A stretch of DNA of 64,000 bases. It comes from Ponticaulis profundi. GTDB taxonomy: Bacteria > Pseudomonadota > Alphaproteobacteria > Caulobacterales > Hyphomonadaceae. A model generated the notes under the pieces. That model did not search any database and was not told the DNA's origin. It worked only from the letters and a program-made list of their open reading frames with translations. Location: assembly GCF_042659465.1 (NCBI RefSeq), contig NZ_JBHSSW010000012.1:186001-250000 (forward strand), written 5' to 3'. Every line of letters starts with the position of its first letter. The first letter of the stretch is position 1. The position numbers and the translations under genes were made by a program. Below, in pieces: positions 9,328-18,379 of this stretch.

Positions 9328-10382
9328 AGCGTGTGATCGTGACCGGAGGCGCCGGGTTTATCGGTGCCAATCTCTGCCACGCACTTGTCGCGAGCAAACG
9401 CTATCACGTGCTCAATATTGATAAGCTGACCGAAGCTTCCTGCCGGGCCTCCCTAGCAGAGCTTGAAGACAATCCGGCCTATACCTTTTTGCACGCAGAT
9501 ATCTGCGATGGCGGCAAGATGCGCGGTGCTGTGCAGGATTTTGCGCCTGACGGGATCATGCATCTGGCTGCGGAAACACATGTCGACCGCTCCATTGATG
9601 GCGCGCTGCCGTTTGTTCAGACCAATCTGGTCGGCACGTTTTCCTTGCTGGAGGCCGCGCGTGCCTATTGGATGTCGCTTGATCCTGCCGCGCAGAAGGC
9701 GTTCCGGTTTTTGCATGTCTCGACCGATGAAGTGTTTGGCAGTCTGGGGGCTGATGGCCTGTTCACGCCGGAATCGCCCTATGATCCGAGTTCACCGTAT
9801 TCCGCGTCCAAGGCAGGGGCAGATCATCTGGTCAGAGCCTGGCACCGCACCTATGGCCTGCCTGCGCTGATCACGAATTGCTCGAACAATTATGGCCCGT
9901 ATCAGTTTCCCGAAAAGCTGATCCCGCTGATGATCCTGAATGCGCTCGAAGGGCAGGGGCTGCCGGTTTATGGCAAGGGCAATCAGGTTCGCGACTGGTT
10001 GCATGTGTCCGATCATGTCTCTGCGCTGATCGCTGCTCTGGAGAAAGGCGCGCCGGGGGACACCTATCTGGTGGGCGGACGTTCGGAGCGGGAAAACATC
10101 GATGTGGTTCGCCAGATCTGTACCTATCTGGATGAGGCGTGCGGCACAGGCGGCCCACGCGAACGCCTGATTGAGCATGTCGAGGATCGCCCCGGGCATG
10201 ACCAGCGCTACGCGATTGATGCCAGCGCAACGGAGAAGGCACTCGACTGGAAGCCGACTGTCTCTTTTGAGGAAGGCCTTCGGCGCACGGTCGACTGGTA
10301 TCTCGCCAATGAGAGCTGGTGGCGTCCGCTGCGCGAACGCTTCCATACGCATGAACGTATCGGGCTTGGCACGACCGTATGA
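9324..10382 (+). CDS. rfbB: dTDP-glucose 4,6-dehydratase
   Basis: RmlB, an NAD-dependent extended short-chain dehydrogenase of 352 residues. The N-terminal GGAGFIGANL motif binds NAD, and the YSASKAG catalytic Tyr-Lys motif follows the VSTDEVFG segment. The SNNYGPYQFPEKLIP stretch is diagnostic for the family. It converts dTDP-glucose to dTDP-4-keto-6-deoxyglucose. It overlaps rfbC and rfbD by 4 bp on either side, which points to coupled translation. Confidence 0.97.
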   Translation: MKRVIVTGGAGFIGANLCHALVASKRYHVLNIDKLTEASCRASLAELEDNPAYTFLHADICDGGKMRGAVQDFAPDGIMHLAAETHVDRSIDGALPFVQTNLVGTFSLLEAARAYWMSLDPAAQKAFRFLHVSTDEVFGSLGADGLFTPESPYDPSSPYSASKAGADHLVRAWHRTYGLPALITNCSNNYGPYQFPEKLIPLMILNALEGQGLPVYGKGNQVRDWLHVSDHVSALIAALEKGAPGDTYLVGGRSERENIDVVRQICTYLDEACGTGGPRERLIEHVEDRPGHDQRYAIDASATEKALDWKPTVSFEEGLRRTVDWYLANESWWRPLRERFHTHERIGLGTTV

Positions 10383-11260
10383 TCCTGTGTGTTGGCGCTT
10401 CGGGACAGCTGGCAAGATCGCTGGTTGAGGTGGATGGAAAGCGCGTGCGTGCGCTTGGTCGCCCTGAACTGGATCTGACCGACGATCGCAGCATTCAAAA
10501 CGCGCTGGAAACAGTGCAGCCAGATGCCGTGATCAATGCCGCAGCCTTTACCGCCGTTGACGATGCTGAAGCGAACGAAGACGCGGCCTTTGCGCTGAAC
10601 CGTGATGGACCTGAGCAACTCGCCAGGCTGTGTGCCCGCCATGATGTGCCGCTGATCCATGTCTCCACGGATTTCGTTTTTGATGGCAAAAAGGGTGCGC
10701 CTTATTCGGAAACAGACCGGGCCGCGCCGCTGAATGTCTATGGCCGTTCCAAGCTTGCCGGAGAAGAAGCCGTGCTGGACGCGCACCCCAGGGCGATGGT
10801 GGTGCGAACAGCCTGGGTGCATAGCCCGTTTGGGACGAATTTCACAAAGCTCATGGCGGGGCTGCTGCAAACGCGTGAGGAAATCGGCGTGGTCGTCGAC
10901 CAGGTCGGCTCACCGACTTATGCGCCGGATCTGGCTGCAGCTTTACTTAAACTGGCTGACGGAATGCAAAATCATCAGTGTACGGAAAATGGCATCTATC
11001 ATCTGGCTGGTGATGGAGGTGCCACGCGCCATGAATGGGTCTCGGTTATTGCTGACACGCTGGCTGAGCGGGGGCTGAAAACGGCGCGAATTCGGGAAGC
11101 GTCTGCCCGTGAATTTCCCGCGCCTGCCCAGCGTCCAAACGATACGCGCCTGAATTGCATGAAGATTCAGCAAGACTGCGGACTTGCCTTGCCAGCCTGG
11201 CAGGAGGGGGTTAGGGCCTGCGTGTTGCGATTGTTGTCCGGGATGGAGGGGTCAGCATGA
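10379..11260 (+). CDS. rfbD: dTDP-4-dehydrorhamnose reductase
   Basis: RmlD, 293 residues, the NAD(P)H-dependent reductase giving dTDP-L-rhamnose. The N-terminus has GASGQLA, the middle has STDFVFDG, and the catalytic YGRSKLAGE motif lies near residue 120. It overlaps rfbB and rfbA by 4 bp each. The C-terminal segment has the family's RP-N-D-x-RL pattern near 272. Confidence 0.95.
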   Translation: MILCVGASGQLARSLVEVDGKRVRALGRPELDLTDDRSIQNALETVQPDAVINAAAFTAVDDAEANEDAAFALNRDGPEQLARLCARHDVPLIHVSTDFVFDGKKGAPYSETDRAAPLNVYGRSKLAGEEAVLDAHPRAMVVRTAWVHSPFGTNFTKLMAGLLQTREEIGVVVDQVGSPTYAPDLAAALLKLADGMQNHQCTENGIYHLAGDGGATRHEWVSVIADTLAERGLKTARIREASAREFPAPAQRPNDTRLNCMKIQQDCGLALPAWQEGVRACVLRLLSGMEGSA

Positions 11261-12129
11261 AGGGTATTGTATTGGCCGGTGGTTCCGGTACGCGGCTCGC
11301 GCCGCTGACAATTGCTGTCTCCAAGCAATTGCTGCCCATCTATGACAAGCCGATGGTGTTCTATCCAATCGGAACACTGATGAATGCCGGTATTCGCGAT
11401 ATTCTGATCATCACGACGCCGCATGATGCGCCGCTGTTCCAGAAGCTTCTGGGAGATGGGTCAAACTTTGGCGTGAATCTGAGCTATGCTGTGCAGCCGG
11501 AACCCGGCGGCCTGGCGCAGGCCTTTCTGATTGGCGAAGAGTTCATCAATGGGGAGCCGGTCTGCCTGATCCTTGGTGACAATATCTTTTATGGTCCGAC
11601 CTTGCCGGAGCGCCTGAAAAAGGCCGCTGACCTGAAATCGGGTGGCCGGGTGTTCAGCTATGAAGTGCATGACCCGGAACGCTATGGCGTTGTCGCCTAT
11701 GATGAGAATGGCAAGGCGACGTCCATTGAAGAGAAGCCGGAAAATCCGAAATCATCCTGCGCGGTGACGGGTATTTATTTCTTCGATTCCGAGGTCGTTC
11801 GCATCGCAAAGGCGATCAAGCCATCAGCGCGCGATCAGCTTGAGATCACCGATATCAATCAGACTTATCTTGAAGCGGGAGAGCTGGAAGTCATTCCGAT
11901 GAAGACCGGCGATGTCTGGCATGATGCCGGCACGCATGCCTCTTTGCTGGAAGCAGGCCGTTTCATTGAGACGCTGGAGCGACTTCAGCACATTCATGTG
12001 GCCAATCTGGAAGCAATTGCCTGGAAGGCGGGCTGGATTGACGAAACGGTACTTGAGCGGCAGATGAATGCGTATAGCAATTCAGGATACGGCAAATACC
12101 TGAAACGTCTTCTGGACCGACGGGGCTGA
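11257..12129 (+). CDS. rfbA: Glucose-1-phosphate thymidylyltransferase
   Basis: RmlA, 290 residues, which makes dTDP-glucose from dTTP and glucose 1-phosphate. The N-terminal GGSGTRLAPLT nucleotide-binding signature is followed by the KQLLPIYDKPM segment and, further on, a GDNIFYG motif and a VEIT-type DINQ stretch. It is the last gene of the rfbCBDA operon, although its enzyme catalyses the first committed step. Confidence 0.97.
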   Translation: MKGIVLAGGSGTRLAPLTIAVSKQLLPIYDKPMVFYPIGTLMNAGIRDILIITTPHDAPLFQKLLGDGSNFGVNLSYAVQPEPGGLAQAFLIGEEFINGEPVCLILGDNIFYGPTLPERLKKAADLKSGGRVFSYEVHDPERYGVVAYDENGKATSIEEKPENPKSSCAVTGIYFFDSEVVRIAKAIKPSARDQLEITDINQTYLEAGELEVIPMKTGDVWHDAGTHASLLEAGRFIETLERLQHIHVANLEAIAWKAGWIDETVLERQMNAYSNSGYGKYLKRLLDRRG

Positions 12130-12138
12130 ATGGGGACT

Positions 12139-12157
12139 TATGCGCGTCAGGCGCATA
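12139..12157 (+). promoter_or_regulatory. Short hairpin between rfbA and cysQ
   Basis: A perfect inverted repeat (TATGCGC, 5-nt loop, GCGCATA) starts 9 bp after the rfbA stop. No U-tract follows, so it may be a 3'-end stabiliser or weak terminator rather than a classical intrinsic terminator. Confidence 0.35.
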
Positions 12158-12194
12158 GCGTAATTGGACGAAACAAAGGGGGCTCGTCATTTCC

Positions 12195-13016
12195 ATGACA
12201 ACAGAGATTAATGCAGCTTTATCTGACAAGCTGGTCAAACTGGCCATTGATGCGGGCGTCGTCATCATGGACGTTTACAATGCTGCGTCCGGCATCGACA
12301 CAGACACCAAGAAGGATGATTCTCCGGTCACGGTCGCAGACCAGAAAGCCGAAGACCTGATCCTTGCGGGCCTGAAGGAAGCTGCGCCGGAAATCCCGGT
12401 GCTGGCCGAAGAATCGGTTGCTGCAGGCAAGATCCCTGAGCTGGGTGAGCAATTCTTTCTGGTCGATCCGCTGGATGGCACCAAGGAATTCATCAAGAGG
12501 GGCACCGACTTTACCGTCAATATCGCGCTGATCGTCAGTGGCCGCCCTGTCATGGGTGTGGTGTATGCACCGGCCCGTGACCACCTGTGGGTGGCGGAAG
12601 GCCCGACCAAAGCCTGGCAGGCTGAAGTCGCGCCGGGCGGCGATGTGCCGGCAGCGTCCGCGCGCAAGCCGATGAAGATCCGCAAACTGCCTGAAGCAGG
12701 CGTGACCGCCGTGGCATCGAAAAGTCACCGGACACCGGAAACCGACGAGTTTCTGGGTAAGTTCGAGGTTGCTGAACTAGTCTCCATGGGCAGTTCGCTG
12801 AAGTTCTGCATGATCGCTGCCGGTGATGCTGATCTCTATCCGCGCCTTGGCCGCACCATGGAATGGGACACGGGCGCTGCGCATGCGGTGATCTCGGCAG
12901 CCGGTGGTCGGGTGTTGACCTTGGAAGGCGAAGACCTCACTTACGGAAAGAAAGAACGCGGGTATGATAACCCGTATTTTGTCGTATATGGTGACGTTGA
13001 ACCGCCTAAATCATAA
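12195..13016 (+). CDS. cysQ: 3'(2'),5'-bisphosphate nucleotidase CysQ
   Basis: Inositol-monophosphatase superfamily enzyme, 273 residues. The metal-binding motif DPLDGTKEF (near residue 92), the preceding EE pair in LAEESV (near 72) and the C-terminal EWDTGAAHA motif (near 222) identify CysQ. It removes the 3'-phosphate of PAP formed during sulfate assimilation. It follows the rfb operon after 65 bp and precedes accA by 28 bp, so it may share a transcript with accA. Confidence 0.93.
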   Translation: MTTEINAALSDKLVKLAIDAGVVIMDVYNAASGIDTDTKKDDSPVTVADQKAEDLILAGLKEAAPEIPVLAEESVAAGKIPELGEQFFLVDPLDGTKEFIKRGTDFTVNIALIVSGRPVMGVVYAPARDHLWVAEGPTKAWQAEVAPGGDVPAASARKPMKIRKLPEAGVTAVASKSHRTPETDEFLGKFEVAELVSMGSSLKFCMIAAGDADLYPRLGRTMEWDTGAAHAVISAAGGRVLTLEGEDLTYGKKERGYDNPYFVVYGDVEPPKS

Positions 13017-13044
13017 GCGTTCGCAGAGTGGATGAATAAAGCGC

Positions 13045-14004
13045 ATGGCCGTGAATACCTATCTTGATTTCGAAAAGTCTCTGGCAGAGCTGGACCGTAA
13101 GATCGTTGAGCTGGAAACCCTTTCCGCGACCAATGATGGGCCATCCCTTTCCGATGAGATTTCGAAGCTGAAAGAGAAGTCTTCGCGCCAGCTGCATGAA
13201 ATCTACAAGAACCTGGATGCGTGGCGGAAAACGCAAGTGGCCCGCCACCCGGAGCGTCCACACTTCATGGACTATATCCAGAATGCGTTCGAGGACTTTG
13301 TCCCGCTCGCAGGTGACCGCGTGTTTGGCGAAGACGAAGCCCTGATGGGTGGACTGGCGCGCTTTAACGGGCGTTCGGTTGTCGTAATGGGCCATGAAAA
13401 GGGCCGCACGACGGAGACGCGTCTGAAGCACAATTTCGGCATGGCGCACCCGGAAGGCTATCGCAAAGCCGTACGTCTGATGGATATGGCCGAGCAGTTT
13501 GATCTGCCGGTGATTACGCTGGTTGATACGGCAGGTGCCTTTCCCGGCAAGGCCGGTGAAGAGCGCGGTCAGGCTGAAGCAATCGCGCGCTCAACAGAGC
13601 GTTGTCTGACGCTGCCAACGCCAATGGTGTCTGTCATTGTTGGTGAAGGTGGTTCTGGCGGTGCGATCGGGATTGCAGCGGCCAATAAAGTTCTGATCCT
13701 CGAGCATTCTATCTATTCGGTGATTTCACCGGAGGGCTGCGCATCTATTCTCTGGCGTGATGCGGCACGCGCACGCGATGCTGCCGAAGCCATGAAGATC
13801 ACAGCCCATGAGCTGCTCGGCAACAAGATTGTCGATGAAGTGATCAATGAGCCGCTGGGCGGTGCACATCGCGATGTGATCGGCACGGTGCGCACGGTCG
13901 CTGATGCGGTCGAGCGCCAGCTTGTGTCACTGGAAGGCATGACGCCGGCGGAACTGCGCCGCCAGCGCAAAGAGCGTTTCTATGCCATTGGCCGGATGAA
14001 CTAG
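13045..14004 (+). CDS. accA: Acetyl-CoA carboxylase carboxyltransferase subunit alpha
   Basis: AccA, 319 residues, typical length. The N-terminal LDFEK...L motif and coiled region are followed by the crotonase-like carboxyltransferase core, with VDTAGAFPG near 165 and GEGGSGGAIGI near 196. With AccD it transfers the carboxyl group from biotin to acetyl-CoA, the first committed step of fatty acid synthesis. The accD gene is not nearby, as is usual. Confidence 0.96.
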   Translation: MAVNTYLDFEKSLAELDRKIVELETLSATNDGPSLSDEISKLKEKSSRQLHEIYKNLDAWRKTQVARHPERPHFMDYIQNAFEDFVPLAGDRVFGEDEALMGGLARFNGRSVVVMGHEKGRTTETRLKHNFGMAHPEGYRKAVRLMDMAEQFDLPVITLVDTAGAFPGKAGEERGQAEAIARSTERCLTLPTPMVSVIVGEGGSGGAIGIAAANKVLILEHSIYSVISPEGCASILWRDAARARDAAEAMKITAHELLGNKIVDEVINEPLGGAHRDVIGTVRTVADAVERQLVSLEGMTPAELRRQRKERFYAIGRMN

Positions 14005-14098
14005 CTCCGGCCTTTTCAGATTGAATCTTCAGACAGCAATAATCGGGTCGCTGAGGTTCGATTGATCTGGCTTTGTCTCTTCAGCCATGGAGGGACAA

Positions 14099-14848
14099 AT
14101 GAGATTATCCGGCAAAACAGGTATTATTACAGGCGCCAGCAGCGGCATAGGTGCGGCAGCGGTTCGGCTGTTTGCGCGTGAAGGCGCCGCGCTGGTTATT
14201 ACGGCGCGTCGTGAAGACCTGCTTCACGCGCTCAGAGACTCATGCCCAGAGCCATCGCGAATTATCGTTGTAGCAGGCGACACCTGTCTGGAAGAGACGC
14301 ACAAGGCCTGTGTCGATGCGGCGATGCGGTCGTTTGGCCAGCTTGATTTCGGATTTAACAATGCGGGGATGACCGGCCCGAATGCGCCGCTGACAGAACT
14401 GGCGGAAGATGCCTGGCGGTCTGTCCTCGATACCAATCTCAACAGTGCTTATTATGCCTCGAAATACCAACTGCCGATGATGCAGACAGCTCAAAAGGGC
14501 TCTCTTGTCTTTACGTCCAGTTTTGTGGGCCACACGATTGGGCTGCCGGGCATGTCCGCTTATGCTGCGGCAAAGGCCGGGCTGATTGGTTTGACTCAGG
14601 TGCTGGCATCAGAAGTTGGTTCGGATGGCGTTCGGGTTAATGCGCTCCTGCCAGGAGGGACCATGACAGAAATGGCAGGTACGGACGCGAATTTCCACGC
14701 ATTTGTACGTGGACTACATGCGCTGAAACGGATGGCCGAGCCAGAAGAAATAGCGCAGGCAGCGTTGTTCCTGGTCAGTGACGATTCAAGTTTCGTCACC
14801 GGAACAGCGCTGCTGGCTGATGGTGGCAATTCGATCTGTAAGACCTGA
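14099..14848 (+). CDS. Short-chain dehydrogenase/reductase (SDR)
   Basis: Classical SDR of 249 residues. The Rossmann motif TGASSGIG lies near residues 12-19, the NNAG motif near 85, and the catalytic YAAAKAG near 153. The C-terminal glycine-rich ADGG is typical of FabG-like oxidoreductases. I chose the ATG at 14099 because a GGAGGG ribosome-binding site sits four bases upstream; the earlier ATG at 14087 overlaps that site. The substrate is unknown. It converges with a GST gene (2 bp apart). Confidence 0.88.
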   Translation: MRLSGKTGIITGASSGIGAAAVRLFAREGAALVITARREDLLHALRDSCPEPSRIIVVAGDTCLEETHKACVDAAMRSFGQLDFGFNNAGMTGPNAPLTELAEDAWRSVLDTNLNSAYYASKYQLPMMQTAQKGSLVFTSSFVGHTIGLPGMSAYAAAKAGLIGLTQVLASEVGSDGVRVNALLPGGTMTEMAGTDANFHAFVRGLHALKRMAEPEEIAQAALFLVSDDSSFVTGTALLADGGNSICKT

Positions 14849-14850
14849 AC

Positions 14851-15519
14851 CTATTTCAGGATTTCCGGTTCGCCGCCTTTTTCAACGGCGCGCTGATAGC
14901 CCGGACGGGCATGAATGCGTGCCACATAGGCGGCGATGTTCGGATAGGCATCACCCAGACCAAGACGTGCAGAGGCCGCTTCCAGCGGATAGCTCATCAT
15001 GATGTCTGCGCCGGTGAGGTAGGGACCCGTGATCCAGTCTGAATAGCCGAGCTGCTCATTGGCATACTCAAACAGCGCCTTCGTGGTCGGCGACAGATAC
15101 AGGTCACGTACGCGGCCTGTGACCGCTTTGATGATCGGACGCAGGAAGAATGGCGGCTGTGTTTCCATGCGGGAAAAGAACAGTCCCATGACGAGCGGCG
15201 GCATATAGCTGCCCTCTGCGGCGTGCATCCAGTAATGATAGCGGGCGCGGGCCGGATCGTGCAGGTCCGGGCGCATGCCGGCATTTGGATAGCGATCCAT
15301 GAAATACTCAACAATCGCGCCGGTTTCTGCGAGCACATTGTCGCCATCGGTGACGATCGGCGATTTGCCGAGCGGATGCAGCGCCTTGTAGTCTTCGGGT
15401 GCGAGATTGGTTTCGGGATCTCTGGCGTAGACCTTGACCTCATAGTCGAGGCCGAGTTCTTCCATCAGCCAGAGGAGCCGCATGGATCGCGAATTCTGAA
15501 GGTGGTGGATGGTGATCAT
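14851..15519 (-). CDS. Glutathione S-transferase family protein
   Basis: A 222-residue cytosolic GST. The N-terminal thioredoxin-like domain has the NSRSMRLLW stretch with a candidate Ser active-site residue near 9-13, and the GKSPIV...ETGAIVEY glutathione-binding segment near 51-71. An all-helical C-terminal domain follows. It resembles bacterial GstB-like enzymes. Substrate and physiological role cannot be deduced from context. Confidence 0.9.
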   Translation of the reverse strand: MITIHHLQNSRSMRLLWLMEELGLDYEVKVYARDPETNLAPEDYKALHPLGKSPIVTDGDNVLAETGAIVEYFMDRYPNAGMRPDLHDPARARYHYWMHAAEGSYMPPLVMGLFFSRMETQPPFFLRPIIKAVTGRVRDLYLSPTTKALFEYANEQLGYSDWITGPYLTGADIMMSYPLEAASARLGLGDAYPNIAAYVARIHARPGYQRAVEKGGEPEILK

Positions 15520-15677
15520 GAGCCCGCCTTTCGATGTCCGGTGTCTCTGCTTTCGTCTGAGCTAGACCTGTTGGTTGAGAAATCCAATTTATCTGGAGGC
15601 TCTCGGCTTCTTTCATGCAAATGTCCAGTGTTTCGTTTTTCCCGCGTGGGGGTAAACAGGCATTGGGGGAGACTTGC

Positions 15678-16805
15678 ATGGAAATTGACGAACAGACGCC
15701 ACTGGGCAGGCGTCTCGGCATCGACAATCTGGACCGGTTTATCGATGCGGATCTGGTCCCTGTTCTGGAGGAAGGCGCAGATGCACAGTCCGCGCAGGAA
15801 CAGGATGTTCTGCTTGGAAAGCTGCGCTCAACCTTCACCCTGGCCTCCTTTGCGTTCATCGTGGCGTTCATGCCCTTCTTCGTTTTCCTGCCAGATGTGT
15901 GGTGGGGCAATATCGGGCGGTTTTTGGTCTTTCCGGTCCTGTTTTTCGGGGCCTTTATCATCGCCGCCTGGTTTCGCCGGGATTTGCTGGTCCAGTTTTT
16001 CATGAAGGCTGAAACGAATTTCCTGGTCCGCGCGGAGGCCCTGCAGAAGGTCGCCAGGGCCGTAGGTATCACTTATGTCCCATCGCCGGGTGGTGCACCG
16101 GAAGCGTTGAAGGTTCTGGCAAAACTCAACTTTGTGCCCAAACGCCTGTCTCAGCTCACAGACACGCTGGATGCGCATGGTGGGATGGATGATGTTGTGC
16201 GGGCAGCCGTGGAAAGCGGTCTCCTTGTCGGTGATACCGTCGTTCTGGGCAATGACGAACAGAAGGCGCGCTTTTATCGGCAATCGGCACTGGGAATTGC
16301 CTTCGAGGACGGATTTGAAGGCGCGCGCAATGGGCTGAGATTTTCGGCCTTTGAATGGCTTGAGGATGTTGATGAGGGCGAAGATCGCTATCATTTGCTG
16401 ATTGCTCTCAAGCCGCCGCACAGGCTGCACGGCGTGACCCAGCTCCGTTCGCGCAAAACGCCCTGGCCAAATGCGCCCGAGGCACAGAGCCTGTCAGCTG
16501 TCGAGCTGGTGCCAGACACGTTCAACAGGCAGATGCGACTGCGCAGTTCTGATCAGGTCGAGGCGCGCACTATCTTTAACCCGGCTGTCGTGGAGCGAGT
16601 GCTCAAGCTTGCCCATGATATGCCGTTTCGTGCGGTGGCGGCTGGCAATTTCCTGATCCTCGACATTGTGGGAGACAACCGGTTTTCGGTCATCGAACTG
16701 GCAACGGGCAAGTGGAGCCGGCAGCGTATTGAAGATGCGCTGCGTGATGTCGCCGAGCTGCTGGAGCTGGTTGATGAGGCGGCGCACACTTTCATGATCC
16801 GCTGA
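15678..16805 (+). CDS. DUF3137 family membrane protein
   Basis: A 375-residue protein with two closely spaced transmembrane helices near residues 57-75 and 82-98. A large cytoplasmic C-terminal domain resembles the DUF3137 (Galanin-like) family, which has no known function. I chose the ATG at 15678, preceded by a GGGGGAG ribosome-binding site, over an in-frame ATG 63 bp upstream that lacks one. It is divergent from the GST gene and converges with the metallophosphoesterase (14 bp apart). Confidence 0.75.
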   Translation: MEIDEQTPLGRRLGIDNLDRFIDADLVPVLEEGADAQSAQEQDVLLGKLRSTFTLASFAFIVAFMPFFVFLPDVWWGNIGRFLVFPVLFFGAFIIAAWFRRDLLVQFFMKAETNFLVRAEALQKVARAVGITYVPSPGGAPEALKVLAKLNFVPKRLSQLTDTLDAHGGMDDVVRAAVESGLLVGDTVVLGNDEQKARFYRQSALGIAFEDGFEGARNGLRFSAFEWLEDVDEGEDRYHLLIALKPPHRLHGVTQLRSRKTPWPNAPEAQSLSAVELVPDTFNRQMRLRSSDQVEARTIFNPAVVERVLKLAHDMPFRAVAAGNFLILDIVGDNRFSVIELATGKWSRQRIEDALRDVAELLELVDEAAHTFMIR

Positions 16806-16819
16806 GCTGTCTGTGTCGC

Positions 16820-17590
16820 TCAGTCCTCTTTGAGATTGGGGGAATACGCCTCCCCCGGTGCGGACACGAATGAGACGTCGCGGCCGGCATTGACGATCAT
16901 GGCTGTCAGCGCGCCGCCATGAACCGCGCCGGTGTCGATGCCTGTGGCGTGCGCAAAACGGGCCGGCCCCTGCATGAAAACCTCATGGCCGAAGACGACA
17001 TGTCCGAAACGGCCATCATAGACCTCCGCCCAGAAGGGATCGTCTGCTGCCTCGCGGCCGCGTGAGAGAAAGACGCCTGTTTCTCGATCAATATACCGCG
17101 TGCGCCAGATCTTGTTGAACTTGTCTCGCTTGCGAGCTGACAGGCTTTCCAGATCGGACGCGTCCTCCGGGAATTCGCGCATATTGCCGGGAATGCCGCC
17201 ATGCAGGGCGAGCATGTTCAGCTCGGGAAGCTTCAGGAAGGGCAGGGCGCTGTTCAGAATGGCCCAGTCGCTGTCTTCCGCCTCGCGGTGAAAATGGCCG
17301 AGCACGGGGGCGCGCTCTGCCTGCTGGCGCGCGATTTTCGGGCGCATGTCCAGATTGCGGCGATAGCGAAGATGCTGGTCTTCATGATTGCCGCGAACGA
17401 ACAGGGTATTGAGATCAGGGTTTTCGATCAGTTCGCCGACGCGACGGACAACGCCGACCGGGTCTGGCCCCTTGTCGATCAGGTCGCCGAGAAAGACCAG
17501 CCGGTCGCCGGTCTGCAGGGCAAGTCTGCCAAGCAAGTCATCGAGCGTTGCCAGCATGCCATGAACGTCACCAATGAAGATTGTTCGCAT
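16820..17590 (-). CDS. Calcineurin-like metallophosphoesterase (protein Ser/Thr phosphatase / ApaH-like)
   Basis: A 256-residue PPP-superfamily phosphatase. Metal-binding motifs are in canonical order: GDVHG at 7-11, GDLIDKGPD at 35-43, GNHED at 67-71, and late histidines in LALHGG and FGHEVF. It resembles bacterial PrpA-type Ser/Thr phosphatases and diadenosine tetraphosphatases; the sequence does not decide between them. It is probably cytoplasmic. It sits just downstream of the small lipoprotein gene on the same strand (32 bp), so co-transcription is possible. Confidence 0.88.
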   Translation of the reverse strand: MRTIFIGDVHGMLATLDDLLGRLALQTGDRLVFLGDLIDKGPDPVGVVRRVGELIENPDLNTLFVRGNHEDQHLRYRRNLDMRPKIARQQAERAPVLGHFHREAEDSDWAILNSALPFLKLPELNMLALHGGIPGNMREFPEDASDLESLSARKRDKFNKIWRTRYIDRETGVFLSRGREAADDPFWAEVYDGRFGHVVFGHEVFMQGPARFAHATGIDTGAVHGGALTAMIVNAGRDVSFVSAPGEAYSPNLKED

Positions 17591-17622
17591 GCCGGTCGTG
17601 TGTTCCTCAATTCGATGCGTTT

Positions 17623-18144
17623 TTACCAGCGATCCTTTTTACGTTTGTGATGATCGCGGCGGTCCCGGTGATAATGATCATCCGGGTCTCGTGGGCCATC
17701 ATAAGCGCGGTTTCGTTCCCAGCAGCCACAATGCGAGCCCCAGGTAAAGGCTTCACCGCGTCCATTTACGCGCAGGCTGGAGGATGAGTAGGAGCCGTCA
17801 TCGGCGTTTCCGAACATGTCGGCATAGCCATTTCCGTCGGTATCACACGAGTAAAAGCTGCCAGAATGGCGACAGCTTAGCACGCCAACCCAGTTTCCAT
17901 AGCTGAGCCCGGTCGGCCAGCCGCCATAGGTCGAAAACGTGTTGGGTGAGTAGAAGCCGCCATAAGGATAGCTGTTATAGGCGCTGGTGGTCGGGTAGGT
18001 GTTATAGGGAGAGCCATAAGCGCCATATTGCATGTCGTAATTAGCTTGCTCCATGGCGGCATTGAAAGCCATCAGGTCTTCGGTGGTACAGGCGCTGAGC
18101 GTTAGACCGGCTGCGGCCGTTGCCAGTAATGTTCGGATACCCAT
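17623..18144 (-). CDS. Small Tyr/Gly-rich lipoprotein with a basic, His-rich tail
   Basis: A 173-residue protein with a lipoprotein signal peptide: a short basic N-terminus, a hydrophobic run, and lipobox LSAC with Cys near residue 18. Next comes a low-complexity region rich in Tyr, Ser, Gly and Pro (about 40-85), and a DTDGNGYADMFG stretch (a Ca-binding-loop-like pattern) near 105. The last 30 residues are packed with Asp, His, Arg and Lys. The start at 18144 has a GGAGGG site just before it. Function unknown; a metal- or polyanion-binding tail is only a guess. Confidence 0.7.
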   Translation of the reverse strand: MGIRTLLATAAAGLTLSACTTEDLMAFNAAMEQANYDMQYGAYGSPYNTYPTTSAYNSYPYGGFYSPNTFSTYGGWPTGLSYGNWVGVLSCRHSGSFYSCDTDGNGYADMFGNADDGSYSSSSLRVNGRGEAFTWGSHCGCWERNRAYDGPRDPDDHYHRDRRDHHKRKKDRW

Positions 18145-18307
18145 TGCGCCCTCCAGACATGATCGCTTGTGAACAAAGCGTAATCTTCGAATTTGACCAT
18201 GTCGAGGCAGGTTCAGGGCCATATGAACCTGTTAAGAGAGCAATTTTCGTCGCGATGCACGCTGAGCGAGAAGTTTGGCACACTCTGCCATGTCGACGTA
18301 CGACTTC

Positions 18308-18337
18308 CTGCCTCGGGCATTTGATGCCCAGAGGCAG
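18308..18337. terminator. Strong hairpin downstream of the DUF1254 gene
   Basis: Stem CTGCCTC-GGGCAT, 3-nt loop, ATGCCC-A-GAGGCAG: 13 paired bases with one bulge. It lies about 43 bp past the DUF1254 stop codon on the minus strand. No clear U-tract follows, so this is a probable 3'-end structure rather than a proven intrinsic terminator. The rest of the gap to the lipoprotein start shows nothing recognisable. Confidence 0.5.
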
Positions 18338-18379
18338 AGCGCAGGTTTCTTGGGTTGCACCAGATGTTCGGTATTTGTG

